Assembly (NCBI RefSeq): GCF_001894865.1 | Contig: NZ_BCXA01000030.1 | Span: 1-64,000, forward strand | From: Rhodococcus maanshanensis NBRC 100610 | Lineage (GTDB): Bacteria; Actinomycetota; Actinomycetes; Mycobacteriales; Mycobacteriaceae | DNA: 64,000 nucleotides | Direction of reading: 5' to 3' | Part shown: in pieces, positions 53,329-61,553 of the stretch | Numbering within the stretch: the stretch's first letter is position 1 | Layout of the letters: each line of letters starts with the position of its first letter | The notes under the pieces: model-generated | What the model was told of the DNA's origin: nothing | The model's input: the letters and a program-made list of their open reading frames with translations, nothing else | Databases searched by the model: none | Made by a program: the position numbers and the translations under genes

Positions 53329-53949
53329 TCATCGCGCCGACGAAGCCTCGGCTCGCAGTCCGGCGATGAGCACGCGCAGGCCGAAGTCGAAGGCGTCGTC
53401 GGCACGATTCGGTGCGGTACCCGCCGCGGCCAGCGCGGCCCGCATCGGCTCGTTCGCTCGCGGCGTGTTCGCCCACACTTCCTGGGGTGCAGCAAGATCC
53501 AGCGCCGAACCGAGCACGAAACTGTCGAGGGCGGTGATGGCGTGCAGCACCTCGGCCGGGGAGAACCCGCCCGCGGTGAAGGCCGTCGCCAGCGCGTTGT
53601 ACATCTCGAAGGCGACATCGGTCTGCACCGTGTGTGCGGTCAGCAGTGGGATCAGCCGCGGGTGCTTCGAGTAGCTGAGCCGATACTCCCGGGCCAGCGA
53701 CGCCACGGTGTCGATCCAGTGGTCAGCGGCCGCGTCGTGCTCGTCGAGGCGGATCGATGCCATCGCCCTTGCCCGCATCAACTCGATGATCTCGGCGCGG
53801 CCCGAGACGTGGTTGTACAGCGACGAGGGCCGTACGTTCAGGCGCTCGGCAAGCCCCGGCATCGTGAAATCGCCTGCGGTGTCGACCATTTTCAGCGCCG
53901 CATCGACGATGATCTGCGCCGATAGCAGGCGCTGCGGTGGGCGCGGCAT
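53329..53949 (-). CDS. TetR-family regulator of the agmatine/putrescine unit
   Basis: This is a 206-residue TetR repressor of the TetR_C class. The helix-turn-helix TMPGLAERLNVRPSSLYNHV is near residues 29-48, with a C-terminal AFTAGGFSPAEVLHAITALDSFVLG typical of that class. The ATG at 53949 has GGAGGA three bases upstream. It is divergent from the aguB-aguA-puo unit and shares with it a 124-bp gap containing two perfect palindromes. It most likely represses that unit until a polyamine intermediate binds. It is convergent with the permease of the PucR-linked operon. Confidence 0.88.
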   Translation of the reverse strand: MPRPPQRLLSAQIIVDAALKMVDTAGDFTMPGLAERLNVRPSSLYNHVSGRAEIIELMRARAMASIRLDEHDAAADHWIDTVASLAREYRLSYSKHPRLIPLLTAHTVQTDVAFEMYNALATAFTAGGFSPAEVLHAITALDSFVLGSALDLAAPQEVWANTPRANEPMRAALAAAGTAPNRADDAFDFGLRVLIAGLRAEASSAR

Positions 53950-53966
53950 CCGTCCTCCTCCTCCTC

Positions 53967-53982
53967 CGGCCAGATCTGGCCG
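53967..53982. promoter_or_regulatory. 16-bp perfect palindrome near the TetR start
   Basis: CGGCCAGATCTGGCCG is fully symmetric and lies 18 bp upstream of the TetR start codon. It may be an autoregulatory operator or a site for a second regulator. Confidence 0.6.
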
Positions 53983-54027
53983 TTCGCACTCTCCCCCTTG
54001 TCAACGGGGCAGGAAATCACCATACTT

Positions 54028-54044
54028 AACGAATCACATTCGTT
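54028..54044. promoter_or_regulatory. TetR operator candidate before aguB
   Basis: AACGAAT-CAC-ATTCGTT is a perfect palindrome in the AT-rich centre of the divergent promoter, 30 bp before the aguB start. It is the best candidate for the TetR binding site. Confidence 0.75.
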
Positions 54045-54073
54045 TTATCCCCGGATCACACCCCAGGACACCG

Positions 54074-55057
54074 ATGTTGACCATCACTTCACTCACACCC
54101 CCGAACTCCCCCGCCCGCGTGCAGGAGCCCTCCCGCCCGCCCTTGCGCGTGGCCCTCGTCCAGCACCGCTGGAACGAGGACGAGGACGCGCTGCGCGCCG
54201 AACTGCGCGGCGGCATCGCCGAGGCCGCCCGCCACGGCGCGCGGGTGGTGTTCCTGCCCGAGCTGACGCTGAGCCGCTATCCGGCCTTCACTCCCGGCGG
54301 CGACAGCCCGGGCGATCACGCCGAGGACCTGCTCACCGGGCCGACCTTCACCTTCGCCGCCAAGGCCGCCGCCGAACACCGCGTGCTGGTGCACGCCTCG
54401 CTCTACGAGCGGCGCGGCGAGGAGAACGGCACCAACTACGCCGACGGGCTGGGATTCAACACGGCGATCCTCGTCGCGCCGAGCGGCGAACTCGTCGCCC
54501 GCACCCGCAAGCTGCACATCCCGGTGACTGCCGGCTATTACGAGGACACCTACTTCCGTGGCGGCCCTGCCACCGACGAGGCGTATGCCGTGCACGCCCC
54601 CGACCGACTCGACGGCGCCCGCATCGGCATGCCGACCTGCTGGGACGAGTGGTTCCCCGAGGTCGCCCGCATGTACTCGCTCGGCGGCGCGGAGATCCTC
54701 GTCTACCCCACCGCCATCGGCTCCGAACCGGATCACCCCGACTTCGACACCCAGCCGCTGTGGCAGCAGGTGATCGTCGGCAACGGCATCGCCAACGGCA
54801 CGTTCATGGTGGCCCCCAATCGGTACGGCGACGAGGGCCTGATCACCTTCTACGGCTCCTCGTTCATCTCCGACCCGTACGGACGGATCCTGGTGCAGGC
54901 CCCGAGGGACGAGTCCGCGGTCCTGGTGGCCGATCTCGACCTCGCGCAGCGGCAGGACTGGCTGACCCTGTTCCCGTTCCTCGCCACCCGGCGTCCCGAC
55001 ACGTACGGCCGGCTCACCGCGCCGGTCGAGACCGCGCACCCCATGGGCAGGTCGTGA
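54074..55057 (+). CDS. aguB: N-carbamoylputrescine amidase
   Basis: This 327-residue nitrilase-superfamily enzyme hydrolyses N-carbamoylputrescine to putrescine, ammonia and CO2. The Glu-Lys-Cys triad is visible in FLPELTLS, RKLHIP and PTCWDEWFPE; the CWDEWFPE context and the NGTFMVAPNR stretch are characteristic of AguB. The ATG at 54074 has AGGA five bases upstream; the first 25 residues are an extra extension. Its stop overlaps the agmatine deiminase start (TGATG), so the two enzymes of the same two-step route are translationally coupled. It is controlled by the divergent TetR. Confidence 0.93.
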   Translation: MLTITSLTPPNSPARVQEPSRPPLRVALVQHRWNEDEDALRAELRGGIAEAARHGARVVFLPELTLSRYPAFTPGGDSPGDHAEDLLTGPTFTFAAKAAAEHRVLVHASLYERRGEENGTNYADGLGFNTAILVAPSGELVARTRKLHIPVTAGYYEDTYFRGGPATDEAYAVHAPDRLDGARIGMPTCWDEWFPEVARMYSLGGAEILVYPTAIGSEPDHPDFDTQPLWQQVIVGNGIANGTFMVAPNRYGDEGLITFYGSSFISDPYGRILVQAPRDESAVLVADLDLAQRQDWLTLFPFLATRRPDTYGRLTAPVETAHPMGRS

Positions 55058-56079
55058 TGGGTTGGCGGATGCCCGCGGAGCGGGACCGACACGAGCGCAC
55101 CTGGATGGCGTACCCGAGCGAGGGTTACTCGCTCGGCGACACCGCCGAGGAACACCACGAGGCCAGGTCGGCATGGGCCGCGGTCGCGAACGCGGTCGCC
55201 GAGTTCGAGCCGGTCACGGTGGTCGTCGACCCGGCCGAGGTGGACGCGGCCAAGCGGTACCTGAGCGGGGCCGTCGAGCTCGCCGAGGCACCGCTGAACG
55301 ACGCCTGGATGCGCGACATCGGTCCGACCTTCGTCGTCTCGGACGACGGCCGCGTCGGCGGGGTGGACTGGGTCTTCAACGGCTGGGGCGGTCAGGACTG
55401 GGCCCGCTGGGACCGGGACTCGAAGATCGGCGCGTTCGTCGCGGATCGGGCAGAGGTGGAGCTGATCGACTCGCCGCTGGTGAACGAGGGCGGCGGCATC
55501 CAGGTCGACGGCGAGGGGACGGTGCTGGTCACCGAGACCGTGCAGCTGGACCCCGGCCGCAACCCCGGCCTGACCAAGGCCGAGGTGGAGGCGGAACTCG
55601 CCCGCACCATCGGCGCGACCACGGTGATCTGGCTGCCGCGCGGGCTCACCCGCGACCACGAGCGCTACGGCACCCGCGGGCACGTCGACATCGTCGCTGC
55701 CATCACCGCGCCCGGCGTCGTGCTGGTGCACGACCAGCGCGCACCGGAGCACCCCGACCACGCGGTCAGCCGCGAGATCATCGACCTGCTCGGCCGGACC
55801 ACCGACGCGGCGGGCAGGCCCTGGCAGATCGTCCCGGTGCCCGCGCCCCGCACGCTCACCGACGCCGAGGGTTTCGTCGACTTCAGCTACCTCAACCACT
55901 ACGTGGCCAACGGCGTGGTCGTCGCGTGTGCCTTCGGCGACGAGAACGACACCGAGGCCGCGGCCATCCTGGCCGACGCGTACCCCGGCAGGCAGGTGGT
56001 CAGCGTCGACGCGCGCCCGATCTTCGCGCGCGGCGGCGGCATCCACTGCATCACCCAGAACCAACCCAGCGCGCCATAG
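55057..56079 (+). CDS. aguA: Agmatine deiminase
   Basis: This 340-residue member of the guanidino-group-modifying family converts agmatine to N-carbamoylputrescine and ammonia. The residues binding substrate are in DAWMRDIGPTF and NEGGGIQVDGEG, the catalytic His in GHVDIV and the nucleophilic Cys in GGGIHCITQNQP at the C-terminus. The ATG at 55057 shares its A with the aguB stop. A hairpin (56089-56116) separates it from the putrescine oxidase gene. Together with AguB and the oxidase it forms the upper part of an agmatine-to-GABA route. Confidence 0.95.
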   Translation: MGWRMPAERDRHERTWMAYPSEGYSLGDTAEEHHEARSAWAAVANAVAEFEPVTVVVDPAEVDAAKRYLSGAVELAEAPLNDAWMRDIGPTFVVSDDGRVGGVDWVFNGWGGQDWARWDRDSKIGAFVADRAEVELIDSPLVNEGGGIQVDGEGTVLVTETVQLDPGRNPGLTKAEVEAELARTIGATTVIWLPRGLTRDHERYGTRGHVDIVAAITAPGVVLVHDQRAPEHPDHAVSREIIDLLGRTTDAAGRPWQIVPVPAPRTLTDAEGFVDFSYLNHYVANGVVVACAFGDENDTEAAAILADAYPGRQVVSVDARPIFARGGGIHCITQNQPSAP

Positions 56080-56088
56080 TGGCGCGGA

Positions 56089-56116
56089 TGCCGATGCGAG
56101 ATTCGACGCATCGGCA
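56089..56116 (+). terminator. Intra-operon hairpin between aguA and puo
   Basis: Ten-base perfect arms (56089-56098 and 56107-56116) enclose an eight-base loop. Without a T tract it may act as a partial terminator or mRNA stabiliser that sets oxidase levels apart from aguBA. Confidence 0.55.
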
Positions 56117-56179
56117 CCCGCGAAAGTGTGCCCTGGGAAACAGAATCGAACCCACCCCACCTTCGATGAAGGAGTTCCC

Positions 56180-57550
56180 TTGCCCGCAATCACCCGTGAT
56201 GTCGTCGTCGTCGGGGCCGGTCCGTCCGGCCTGACCGCCGCCACCGAGCTGAAGAAGGCCGGGCTGTCCGTCGCGGTGCTCGAGGCCCGCGATCGAGTCG
56301 GCGGCCGGACCTGGACCGACACGGTCGACGGCGCGATGCTGGAAATCGGCGGCCAGTGGGTCTCCCCCGACCAGTCGGCGCTGTACGCCACGCTGGAGAC
56401 GCTGGGGCTCAAGACGTTCGACCGGTACCGCGAGGGCGACTCGGTCTACATCGCACCCGACGGCACCCGCACCGCGTACTCCGGCGACTCCTTCCCGGTC
56501 AGCGAGCACACCCGCGCCGAGATGGACCGGCTCGTCGCGATCCTGGACGAGCTCGCAGCCGAGATCGGCGCCGAGGAGCCGTGGGCACACCCCCGTGCCC
56601 GCGAGCTCGACACCGTCTCCTTCCGGCAGTGGCTGGCGGCGCACAGCGACGACGAGGAGGCCCGCAACAACATCAGCCTGTTCGTCGCAGGCGGCATGCT
56701 GACCAAGCCCGCCCACGCGTTCTCCGCGCTGCAGGCGGTGCTGATGGCGGCGTCCGCCGGCTCGTTCAGCAACCTGGTGAACGAGGACTTCATCCTCGAC
56801 CGCCGTGTCATCGGCGGCCTGCAGCAGGTCTCGCTCGGACTCGCGGAGTCGTTGGGCGACAACGTCTTCCTGAACTCGCCGGTCCGCACCGTCCAATGGG
56901 GCAACGACGGGGTCACCGTCCTCGCGGACGGGGACCTCCGGGTGGACGCCCGCCGCGTCGTGCTGGCGGTGCCGCCCAACCTGTACCCGCGGATGTCGTT
57001 CGATCCGCCACTGCCGCGTCGACAGCACCAGATGCACCAGCACCAGTCCCTCGGCCTCGTCATCAAGGTGCACGCCGTGTACGACACCCCGTTCTGGCGC
57101 GAGGACGGTTTGTCCGGAACCGGTTTCAGCGCAGCAGAATTGGTGCAGGAGGTGTACGACAACACCAACTACGGCGACACCCGCGGCACCCTGGTCGCGT
57201 TCGTCTCCGACGAGAAGGCCGATGCGATGTTCGAGCTGTCGACGGCCGAGCGCAAGGGCAGGATCCTCGAGTCCATCGCGCGTTTCCTCGGCCCCCTGGC
57301 CGCGGAGCCGGTGGTGTACTACGAATCGGATTGGGGCTCGGAGGAGTGGACCCGCGGCGCCTACGCCGCCAGCTTCGATCTGGGTGGCCTACACCGCTAC
57401 GGGCGCGACCAGCGCACCCCCGTTGGACCGATCCACTTCTCGTGTTCCGACATCGCGGGCGCCGGATACCAGCACGTGGACGGCGCGATCCGGATGGGGC
57501 TGCGGACGGCCGAGGACATCGCTCTCGCATTGGGCAACGCCGCGCACTGA
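56180..57550 (+). CDS. puo: Putrescine oxidase
   Basis: This 456-residue FAD-dependent amine oxidase oxidises putrescine to 4-aminobutanal, ammonia and hydrogen peroxide. The N-terminal VVVVGAGPSGLTAATELK and EARDRVGGRTW are FAD-binding, and ESDWGSEEWTRGAYAASFD and HFSCSDIAGAGYQHVDGAI match what I recall of Rhodococcus and Micrococcus putrescine oxidase, which have nearly the same length. It starts at a TTG with AAGGAG five bases upstream. A strong terminator follows. Its product feeds the aldehyde dehydrogenase encoded by patD upstream. No catalase gene is visible nearby for the peroxide. Confidence 0.94.
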   Translation: MPAITRDVVVVGAGPSGLTAATELKKAGLSVAVLEARDRVGGRTWTDTVDGAMLEIGGQWVSPDQSALYATLETLGLKTFDRYREGDSVYIAPDGTRTAYSGDSFPVSEHTRAEMDRLVAILDELAAEIGAEEPWAHPRARELDTVSFRQWLAAHSDDEEARNNISLFVAGGMLTKPAHAFSALQAVLMAASAGSFSNLVNEDFILDRRVIGGLQQVSLGLAESLGDNVFLNSPVRTVQWGNDGVTVLADGDLRVDARRVVLAVPPNLYPRMSFDPPLPRRQHQMHQHQSLGLVIKVHAVYDTPFWREDGLSGTGFSAAELVQEVYDNTNYGDTRGTLVAFVSDEKADAMFELSTAERKGRILESIARFLGPLAAEPVVYYESDWGSEEWTRGAYAASFDLGGLHRYGRDQRTPVGPIHFSCSDIAGAGYQHVDGAIRMGLRTAEDIALALGNAAH

Positions 57551-57561
57551 GCTCGGCCGAA

Positions 57562-57603
57562 CGCGACGGAGCCGGGGAGGGACACCTCCCCGGCTCCGTC
57601 GCG
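57562..57603. terminator. Perfect 19-bp hairpin terminator
   Basis: Arms at 57562-57580 and 57585-57603 are perfectly complementary with a GACA loop. It closes the polyamine unit against the convergent lipoprotein gene. Confidence 0.88.
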
Positions 57604-57604
57604 C

Positions 57605-58210
57605 TCAGAACGTCTCGTTGGAGTCGGTCGCGATTCGGAACCCGTGCCCGGTGTCGTCCTTCACACAGGTCACGCCCTTCGCCTCGGACTTGCAGGTGAA
57701 CCCGAACGAGCTCACCTTGTCCCCGAGCGAGAGCACGGAGTCCGCCGCCGAGACGCCGGAGGTGTAGACCGGACCGCCGGAGCACAGGAACTCCCCGGGA
57801 CCCTTGCCCGTCACCCTGATCCCGTTGCCCCAGTTCACCATGCAGTTCTCCGGCCTTGGCGGGATCGGGGTGGTGGAGCCCTGACAGCCGGCCTCGGTCC
57901 TGGTGGGCAGCGAGATGATGCCGCACTCGAAGCCGCCCGTCGGAGAGCTGAAGTAGACCGCCTCGTTGCGTGCGTACTCGACGGCGGTCGTCGAGGGCGG
58001 CGCGCTGCTGGTGGTGGTGGTCGTCGTGGGCGGCGCGCTGGTGGTGGTCGTCGGCGCGAACGTGGTGGTGGGCACCGAGGCCGTGGTCGTGGGCACCGCC
58101 TGACTGGTCGGCGGCGCCTGACCGGCCTCGGAGCTGCCGCAGGCGGCGGCACCGAACACCACCGCGACACCGAACACCGCTGCTACAACCCGACCTGAAC
58201 GCACACGCAC
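57605..58210 (-). CDS. Cys-rich secreted lipoprotein
   Basis: This 201-residue lipoprotein has a signal peptide with a lipobox at GAAACG (Cys24), a Thr/Pro-rich linker of about 50 residues and a beta-rich C-terminal domain. The domain contains six cysteines (GGFECGI, AGCQG, ENCMVNWG, FLCSGG, FTCKSEAKGVTC), likely in disulfides outside the cell. The C-terminal GFTCKSEAKGVTC...GHGF pattern recurs in mycobacterial secreted proteins that I recall but cannot name. The GTG at 58210 has GAGGAAGGG upstream. Function is unknown. It is convergent with the putrescine oxidase gene across the terminator. Confidence 0.78.
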   Translation of the reverse strand: MRVRSGRVVAAVFGVAVVFGAAACGSSEAGQAPPTSQAVPTTTASVPTTTFAPTTTTSAPPTTTTTTSSAPPSTTAVEYARNEAVYFSSPTGGFECGIISLPTRTEAGCQGSTTPIPPRPENCMVNWGNGIRVTGKGPGEFLCSGGPVYTSGVSAADSVLSLGDKVSSFGFTCKSEAKGVTCVKDDTGHGFRIATDSNETF

Positions 58211-58305
58211 ACCCTTCCTCGACGGTCGCCAAGAACTCTAGTGGCCGACGGGCCGAGGTCGCCGTGGGCAAGGGATCGGGTGCGGGGGTCCCGGGCGGAC
58301 GACTC

Positions 58306-59094
58306 CTAGGTGTGGCTGATCCGCCGGTTGATCTCCCTGATCAGCCAGGTCGGGGAGAACCGCGACGCCACCATCATCGCGCCGGCCTGCCGACCCACCG
58401 GATAGTGCACCTTCGCCAGCATCCGGTGCGAGCGCCTGGTCGCCTTGACGACGACCTTCGCGACGTCGGCCGCGGTCAGCTTGATGCCGAGCGAGTCGGC
58501 GCTGCGCATGTCCAGGTTCCCGGTCATCGCGGTGTTCACGAACAGCGGCCAGACCGCGAGCACCCTGATACGGTGCCGCCGCCACTCCAGCTCCAGCGCC
58601 TCGGTGAGGCCCCGGACGGCGAACTTGGTGGCGCCGTAGGTGGCGAGCTCGGGCTGGCCGTAGATCGCCGAGGCCGAACACAGGTTGACCAGCTGCGAAC
58701 CGGGCGTCGCCTGCAGGTAGGGGAAGGCGGCCCGGCTGCCGATCACGACGCCGCCGACATTGATGTCGAGCATCCGCTGATGCTCGGCGAGCGGAATCTC
58801 CTCGAACCTGCCCGAGTAGAGCACCCCCGCGTTGTTCACCAGGATGTCGAGGCGGTGCGAGGCCACCTCCGCGAACTCGGCGAGCCGCGCATCCCACTGC
58901 TCGGCATCGGTGACGTCCAGCAGACCGGTGGAGACCTCCCCGCCACCCGCACGGATCTCCCGTGCCAGGTCCGCGAGGCCGGTCTCGTCGATGTCGAAGG
59001 CACCGACGAGGTATCCGGCCCGCGCGAACTCCAGCGCGGTCGCCCTGCCGATCCCGGCCGCCGCACCGGTGATGACCACTGTCTGCTTCGCCAT
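58306..59094 (-). CDS. Short-chain dehydrogenase/reductase
   Basis: This is a 262-residue classical SDR. TGAAAGIGRATA (about residues 9-20) binds NAD(P), NNAGVL is the structural motif, and the catalytic residues are Ser in CSASA and YGATK (Tyr-x3-Lys). The C-terminus has the SDR-type RSHRMLAKVHYPVG tail and may touch the membrane, as in mycobacterial SDRs involved in lipid metabolism. It is divergent from a small membrane protein with 47 bp between them. Substrate unknown. It lies 95 bp upstream of the lipoprotein gene on the same strand. Confidence 0.87.
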   Translation of the reverse strand: MAKQTVVITGAAAGIGRATALEFARAGYLVGAFDIDETGLADLAREIRAGGGEVSTGLLDVTDAEQWDARLAEFAEVASHRLDILVNNAGVLYSGRFEEIPLAEHQRMLDINVGGVVIGSRAAFPYLQATPGSQLVNLCSASAIYGQPELATYGATKFAVRGLTEALELEWRRHRIRVLAVWPLFVNTAMTGNLDMRSADSLGIKLTAADVAKVVVKATRRSHRMLAKVHYPVGRQAGAMMVASRFSPTWLIREINRRISHT

Positions 59095-59141
59095 GTCGGC
59101 CAGCGTATGCCGTGCGCCTACCCTGGGGGGTGGAGGAATCG

Positions 59142-59588
59142 ATGTTTCACGAGCGCATCGTCCGCACGGTGCTGACCATCACCGTCGGCTACCTGATCGT
59201 CCTGGCGATCTGGCTGGGCTGGCTCGTCCAACACACGCCGCCGGGCACCGTCCCGTACCAGATCGGCGGGTTGCTGGCCGCGTACGGCTCGGCGCTCGGG
59301 CTCGGGATGATCTGGGCCGACCGGCCGCCAAGGGCGGACCGGAAGCTGGAGCGCCGCGGGCTGGAGGGCTGGGCCAGGATCGAGAGCACGCAGCGGCTCG
59401 CCGAGACCGCCGATCACGGTCAACTCACCGAGCTGCGGCTCGAACTCACCGTCCCCGGGGAAGAGTCCTACTCGGGCCGGGTGGTCTACGAGGTGCCCGC
59501 GTCGATGCGTGAGCAATTCGTGCCGGGCAAGACGGTGCCGATCCGGGTCGACCCCCACAATCGGGACCGAATCGTGCTCTGCCCCTAA
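59142..59588 (+). CDS. Small membrane protein with extracytoplasmic-type domain
   Basis: This 148-residue protein has two hydrophobic segments (about residues 8-28 and 38-58) and a soluble C-terminal domain with a beta pattern ending VRVDP-like (PIRVDPHNRDRIVL), reminiscent of DUF3592 proteins. The ATG at 59142 has GGAGGA four bases upstream, better than the longer ATG at 59112. It is convergent with the lysoplasmalogenase gene. Function is unknown. Confidence 0.72.
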   Translation: MFHERIVRTVLTITVGYLIVLAIWLGWLVQHTPPGTVPYQIGGLLAAYGSALGLGMIWADRPPRADRKLERRGLEGWARIESTQRLAETADHGQLTELRLELTVPGEESYSGRVVYEVPASMREQFVPGKTVPIRVDPHNRDRIVLCP

Positions 59589-59631
59589 TCAGTTCAGGGG
59601 TACAGGGGTTCGGGGTTCAGCGGCCCGGGAG

Positions 59632-60336
59632 CTAGCTGGTGCGGTTCTTCCTGCCGAGCGCGAGCATGCCTTCGACCAGGAGGAACTGCGCGGCCGCATA
59701 GCTCGCGAGGATCACGCCCTCGGCGGCCCGACGGCCCGACTCCTTGCGGATGAACAGTCGCCGCACCACGATCAGGCCATCCGAGCCGGTGAACAGCAGC
59801 CCGCCCAGTCCGAGCCAGCTCCTCCGGTCCGCGTTCGGCAGCGCAAGGCCCGCCGTGGTCTCGGCGCCGGGGGCCAGCGCCGGGTCGGCCGAGAGCGTGG
59901 ACGTCGTGGCCAGCGCCGCACCGTACGCGGTGAGCGGGGTGGAGACCGTGCGCGCCCTTGCCCGCAGCAGACCGGCCGCACCGAGCCAGCCCAGCTTCCG
60001 CGGGATCAGGGCCTGCGCGGTGGGGCGCGCACCGCGTCGCAGCAACAGCGTCGTGTAGGCGGCCTGCATGACGGCGAACGACGAGGCGCCGCGCACCAGC
60101 CTGGCATCGTTGTCGGGGTCGATCATGAAGACGTCGCCGACGGTCGCGGCGGCGAGCCCGCCGACCAGCAAGGCGGTGTCGGCGGCGTCCGTCTCGGAGC
60201 GCTCGCGCAGAACCCGGACCGCGAGTGCGGGCGCGATCAGCGGCTTGGCGACCTGCTGCAGCCGTTCGTTCCCGATGACCGCACCCAGCACGGTGGCTCC
60301 GGTCGCGCCGAGGAACACCGCATGCTCGAGCCGCAT
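59632..60336 (-). CDS. YhhN-family membrane protein, lysoplasmalogenase-like
   Basis: This is a 234-residue protein with about seven hydrophobic segments. LLVGGLAAATVGDVFMID and LGGLLFTGSDGLIVVRRLF contain the Gly-Asp and Ser-Asp pairs conserved in the YhhN/TMEM86 family, whose known members cleave the vinyl-ether bond of lysoplasmalogens. Actinobacteria of this type are not known for plasmalogens, so the substrate may differ. The ATG at 60336 has GAGG five bases upstream. It is divergent from the secreted lipase gene, with a 226-bp gap that holds only unremarkable sequence. Confidence 0.82.
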   Translation of the reverse strand: MRLEHAVFLGATGATVLGAVIGNERLQQVAKPLIAPALAVRVLRERSETDAADTALLVGGLAAATVGDVFMIDPDNDARLVRGASSFAVMQAAYTTLLLRRGARPTAQALIPRKLGWLGAAGLLRARARTVSTPLTAYGAALATTSTLSADPALAPGAETTAGLALPNADRRSWLGLGGLLFTGSDGLIVVRRLFIRKESGRRAAEGVILASYAAAQFLLVEGMLALGRKNRTS

Positions 60337-60562
60337 CTCTACCTCTTTCGGTGACGATTGACGTGTGGCCCGAGCGTATCGGGTGACCGGTCGGGGTCCT
60401 AGCGGCGGCGGCGCCAGGGCGACATCGGTCCAGCGCACGAGGCCGCCCGGCACCGGCGGTTCGCCTTGACGGCGATCCCGGGGTCTGTTGCCATGTGAGC
60501 GAAGGCCTTGATTGCGATCGGATTTCGCCGGTCGGCTCGGCTCACAGGGGGGCGTTACACGT

Positions 60563-61477
60563 ATGGGAATCAGACATGGTGCCCGATCGGTGTCGATGCG
60601 GCTGGGCGTACTCGGCGTCGCGCTCGCGGGGGTGCTCGCGATATCGGCGACGCCTGCCATCGCTGCGCCCGACAGCGGCTCGGCGGCGCAGGCCCTCCCG
60701 GCAGGAACGGTGGTCGAGCCCGCGATCGATTGCCAACCGAGCAGCGCCCGGCCCCGTCCCGTGCTGGTTCTGCCAGGAGCGGACGGCGCCACCTCGGACA
60801 CCGCGTCCCAGTGGGAGGTGGTCGTCACGGCGCTGCGGCAACAGGGCGCCTGCACCCTGGTCTTCCAGGGCGGGGTCATCGACGGCCGACGGTGGGCGGG
60901 AGACATGACCGGCGCGGCCCGCCAGCTGGCGGACTTCGTCGCGAAGGTCAAGGACACCACCGGGGCACCCCAGGTCGACATCGTGGCCCACTCTGCCGGC
61001 TCCGTCGTCGCGAACTACTTCGTCAAGGTGCTCGGCGGCGCGCAGGACGTGCACGACATGGTGCTGCTCACGCCGGAGGCCCGCGGCTGCGACGGCGCCG
61101 GTTTCCTGGCCCAGTACGGAATCAAGGACTTGCCGGTCACCCCGGTGCAGGTGCTGGAGGCGCTGCCCTTCCTGGCACCGGCGCTGGCCGCGCTGTCACC
61201 CGAGATGGCATCGGCACTCCAACTGTCGCCGGTGTCCGAGTTCTATCGGACCCTCATGGACGGGCCCATCGCCCAACCCGGCGTCAGCTACGCCGTGATG
61301 GCGACGAAGAACGATCAGGTCGCGACGCCGCCCGGCACGTGCTCCTTCATCACCGAGCCCGGTGTGGCCAACATCTTCTATGAAGACGTCTTCCCCGGCA
61401 GCCCCGCCGTGGACCACTCGAGCCTTCGATCGAGCCAGGAGACGGCGGGCTGGATCGTGGACCAGCTCTATCGCTGA
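60563..61477 (+). CDS. Secreted lipase/esterase, class 2 lipase family
   Basis: This 304-residue alpha/beta hydrolase has a signal peptide with AxA cleavage near residue 35 (AIAAPD). LVLPGADGA is the oxyanion strand, DIVAHSAGSVVANYF holds the nucleophilic Ser (about residue 152), and the final His is probably in VDHSSL. Cysteines near 55, 98, 176 and 260 may form disulfides. It resembles the EstA/LipA-type secreted lipases of mycobacteria and Nocardia. The start is the ATG at 60563; an ATG at 60596 would give a shorter signal. It is upstream of trpF on the same strand but probably separate. Confidence 0.82.
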   Translation: MGIRHGARSVSMRLGVLGVALAGVLAISATPAIAAPDSGSAAQALPAGTVVEPAIDCQPSSARPRPVLVLPGADGATSDTASQWEVVVTALRQQGACTLVFQGGVIDGRRWAGDMTGAARQLADFVAKVKDTTGAPQVDIVAHSAGSVVANYFVKVLGGAQDVHDMVLLTPEARGCDGAGFLAQYGIKDLPVTPVQVLEALPFLAPALAALSPEMASALQLSPVSEFYRTLMDGPIAQPGVSYAVMATKNDQVATPPGTCSFITEPGVANIFYEDVFPGSPAVDHSSLRSSQETAGWIVDQLYR

Positions 61478-61553
61478 CCCATGAGCGATGGCCGGGATCC
61501 CTCGGCCTGCCCCTATCCTCGAGGGACGAGCACACGGAGGATCGGCGATCTCA

